DNA of 35,443 nucleotides, taken from Lachnospiraceae bacterium (GTDB taxonomy: Bacteria; Bacillota; Clostridia; Lachnospirales; Lachnospiraceae). Shown one piece after another: positions 33,902 to 35,443 of this stretch. The position numbers were made by a program, and so were the translations under genes. Positions within the stretch are counted from its first letter, which is position 1, and every line of letters begins with the position of its first letter. Location: positions 1 to 35,443 of the forward strand of contig JAILPE010000009.1 in NCBI GenBank assembly GCA_024699645.1, read 5' to 3'. The notes below the pieces were generated by a model that was not told the DNA's origin, searched no databases, and saw only the letters and a list, made by a program, of their open reading frames with translations.

Positions 33902-35443
33902 ATGGGTGAGAAGGTAAAAGCTTACGGGGGTAGTGAAAATTACATTTTTGTCAGTTATGCACATAAGGATAAAGATGATGTGATCCCTTTGATAGAGGCT
34001 CTTCAAGGAGCGTCTTATCGTGTGTGGTACGACGAAGGGATAGAGCCCGGAAGTGACTGGGCCGGTGTTATCGGAACAAATATCGAAAAGGCATCGATAG
34101 TTCTTTTCTGTGCTTCAAAGAAATCTGTCCGCAGGGATAATGTAAAGCGTGAGATCGCATATGCCAACGAAAAGGGGATACAGGTGATCACGGTTACGCT
34201 CGGTAACGTAGCATTTCCCGCCGATCTTGAAAGAATGCTTCTTGTAAATCAGACCGTTTCACTCAGAAGCTTTGAAACCTACGGTGATTTTATAAATGCA
34301 ATCTCCGGCGTGTTAAATAAAGCCGGTACGTGTGCCTCTCCTGTGACGAACACGGCTCCTCAGGGAGAAAGTAAGGAAGGCACTGCGCAGAATGCAGGAG
34401 AATCTGCGGTTCGCAGTCGTGAGGGCGCAGCGGCTCTTGAAAAAAAGATAATGCTTGGCAGCAAACTGAAACGTAAGAAGATCATTGCGAGAATACTGAT
34501 CATTCTCGCAGCGGTTGCGGTTGTTGCTGTAGCAACGTTCTTTATTGCATTTAAGGATGTACCCGATGTAATAGATATGGATGCCCGGTCTGCGCGTGAG
34601 TTGATCGAGGAAGCAGGCTTTGATTGTGATATCAGCAATGATTATTCGGACACATATCCGTTCGGAAAGATATTTGCGCAGAGCAGGAGTGGCATTAACC
34701 TGCGATTCATGCCCGTTATAATCAGACAGAGCCTCGGACCCGAGGAGAATCTGACGGATGTTCCCGATACCGTTTCGCATCACATAAGCGACGCTGCGTC
34801 TATGCTCATTTCGGCAGGCATGAAAAAGTTTGAGATCCTTCCCACGCTCGGAACGGGCAGAGAAAACGCCCATGTCGACGCCCAGAGTATCCCGGCGGGA
34901 CTCAGGGTTTCACGAAACAACGTGATAGACCTTAACGTTGCAACAGACGGCGGAGAGATCATCTTCGAGATCGCAGGAAAATTCTATGTGATCAGAGGAA
35001 CCGAGCCTGTTACAGTTGATGCGGATGATACGGCTAATCTTGAAGAATATACTGAGCCCGATTTAGCAGGCAAAGATACGGATACAAGCGGCTCGGATGC
35101 TTCGTCCGGCACGGATGAAACGCTTCCGATCCTCACACCTTCGGTAACACCAACGCTTATGCTCACACCTTCGGCAACGCCTACGCCTATGCCGACACCT
35201 TCGGCAACACCTACACCTATTCCGACGGCAACATCTACGCCTATGCCGACACCTACAGCAACACCCACACCGACGCCTCGGCCTACGGCAACACCCACAC
35301 CGACGCCTCGGCCTACGGCAACGCCCACACCGACACCTCGGCCTACGGCAACACCCACACCGAAGCCCCGGCCTACAGCAACCCCTGCGCCTACCCCCGA
35401 ACACGCTACGCACACAGATCTCGGCGGTAACAAGTGGGAGGCA
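33902..35443 (+). CDS. TIR / transmembrane / PASTA-like protein with Thr-Pro linker, partial
   Basis: Open from ATG 33902 to the window end (514 codons, no stop). TIR domain at about 13-140: [14 protein letters not shown] as first strand, [15 protein letters not shown] as the BB-loop region, and [14 protein letters not shown] with Glu84 at the NADase catalytic position. KRKK then precedes one helix at 194-216, placing TIR inside the cell. Outside, two PASTA-like modules follow: [21 protein letters not shown] and [21 protein letters not shown]. From about 408 to 500 a Thr-Pro-rich linker carries [10 protein letters not shown] repeats and then enters a new domain ([10 protein letters not shown]). 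It starts 52 bp after the TIR-LRR gene, and AAGGAAAATGGCAA gives an SD-like site. Similar to Lachnospiraceae TIR proteins in general; function is untested. Confidence 0.8.
   Translation, partial: MGEKVKAYGGSENYIFVSYAHKDKDDVIPLIEALQGASYRVWYDEGIEPGSDWAGVIGTNIEKASIVLFCASKKSVRRDNVKREIAYANEKGIQVITVTLGNVAFPADLERMLLVNQTVSLRSFETYGDFINAISGVLNKAGTCASPVTNTAPQGESKEGTAQNAGESAVRSREGAAALEKKIMLGSKLKRKKIIARILIILAAVAVVAVATFFIAFKDVPDVIDMDARSARELIEEAGFDCDISNDYSDTYPFGKIFAQSRSGINLRFMPVIIRQSLGPEENLTDVPDTVSHHISDAASMLISAGMKKFEILPTLGTGRENAHVDAQSIPAGLRVSRNNVIDLNVATDGGEIIFEIAGKFYVIRGTEPVTVDADDTANLEEYTEPDLAGKDTDTSGSDASSGTDETLPILTPSVTPTLMLTPSATPTPMPTPSATPTPIPTATSTPMPTPTATPTPTPRPTATPTPTPRPTATPTPTPRPTATPTPKPRPTATPAPTPEHATHTDLGGNKWEA
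35120..35395 (+). repeat. Thr-Pro coding repeats (30-bp unit in the second half)
   Basis: Short Pro-Thr-Ala/Met units pass into about four 30-bp copies that encode [10 protein letters not shown] (from about 35260 to 35385). The region forms an extended, probably glycosylated wall-spanning linker. Minus-strand Gly-Val-rich frames here are shadows. Confidence 0.85.

Noticed and set aside
34984-35433. Minus-strand Gly-Val-rich ORF (149 codons)
   Set aside because: It is the complement of the Thr-Pro linker repeats in the TIR-PASTA gene; composition is a by-product of those repeats.

Overview
The window is one unbroken co-directional block: about 33 genes, all on the + strand, with short spacers and strong AGGAGG-type ribosome binding sites. 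Gene content and order point to a Firmicute of the Lachnospiraceae type. Supporting features are the rimP-nusA-rnpM-L7Ae-infB-rbfA-nrnA-truB-ribF-rpsO cluster, RecU, a YycJ/WalJ-type metallo-hydrolase, short-form HisG with HisZ, tandem LytR-CpsA-Psr proteins, and BspA-type and TIR membrane proteins. No rRNA, tRNA, CRISPR array, insertion sequence or phage gene was seen.

Layout. 1-10.1 kb: tail of an upstream gene, a metallo-hydrolase, an ACT-domain/UPF0210 pair, two overlapping LCP envelope proteins, a small (p)ppGpp synthetase, an rRNA m5C methyltransferase, a HAD phosphatase and a small membrane protein. 10.2-14.1 kb: a very large secreted protein with a transglutaminase-like Cys-His-Asp core, Ser/Gly/Thr/Pro and Thr-rich repeats and a BspA-like end; its first half is AT-rich compared with its neighbours. 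14.2-16 kb: an RluA-type pseudouridine synthase and RecU. 16.0-22.9 kb: a promoter with a perfect palindrome just downstream of it, then hisZ-hisG-hisD-hisB-hisA-hisIE-hpt. HisIE carries an N-terminal degenerate HisF-like barrel; hisC, hisF and hisH are not in the window. 23.0-32.4 kb: the translation/transcription cluster from rimP to rpsO, closed by a clear terminator. Within it IF2 has a non-standard N-terminus, TruB has an insertion of about 60 residues, and RibF lacks its riboflavin kinase half.

32.4-35.4 kb: a separate accessory unit with its own promoter: a DtxR-type metal-dependent repressor, a TIR-like/transmembrane/leucine-rich-repeat protein, and a TIR/transmembrane/PASTA-like protein with a Thr-Pro repeat linker that runs off the window. 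Both membrane proteins are predicted to place TIR in the cytoplasm and a recognition-type domain outside the cell. This pair is the best candidate for a little-described signalling or defence system here.

A second theme is that at least eight spacers contain two or three tandem, imperfect copies of a 31-40 bp unit. The unit sequence differs at each locus; two copies duplicate the end and stop codon of the preceding gene and one supplies a spurious upstream start codon.
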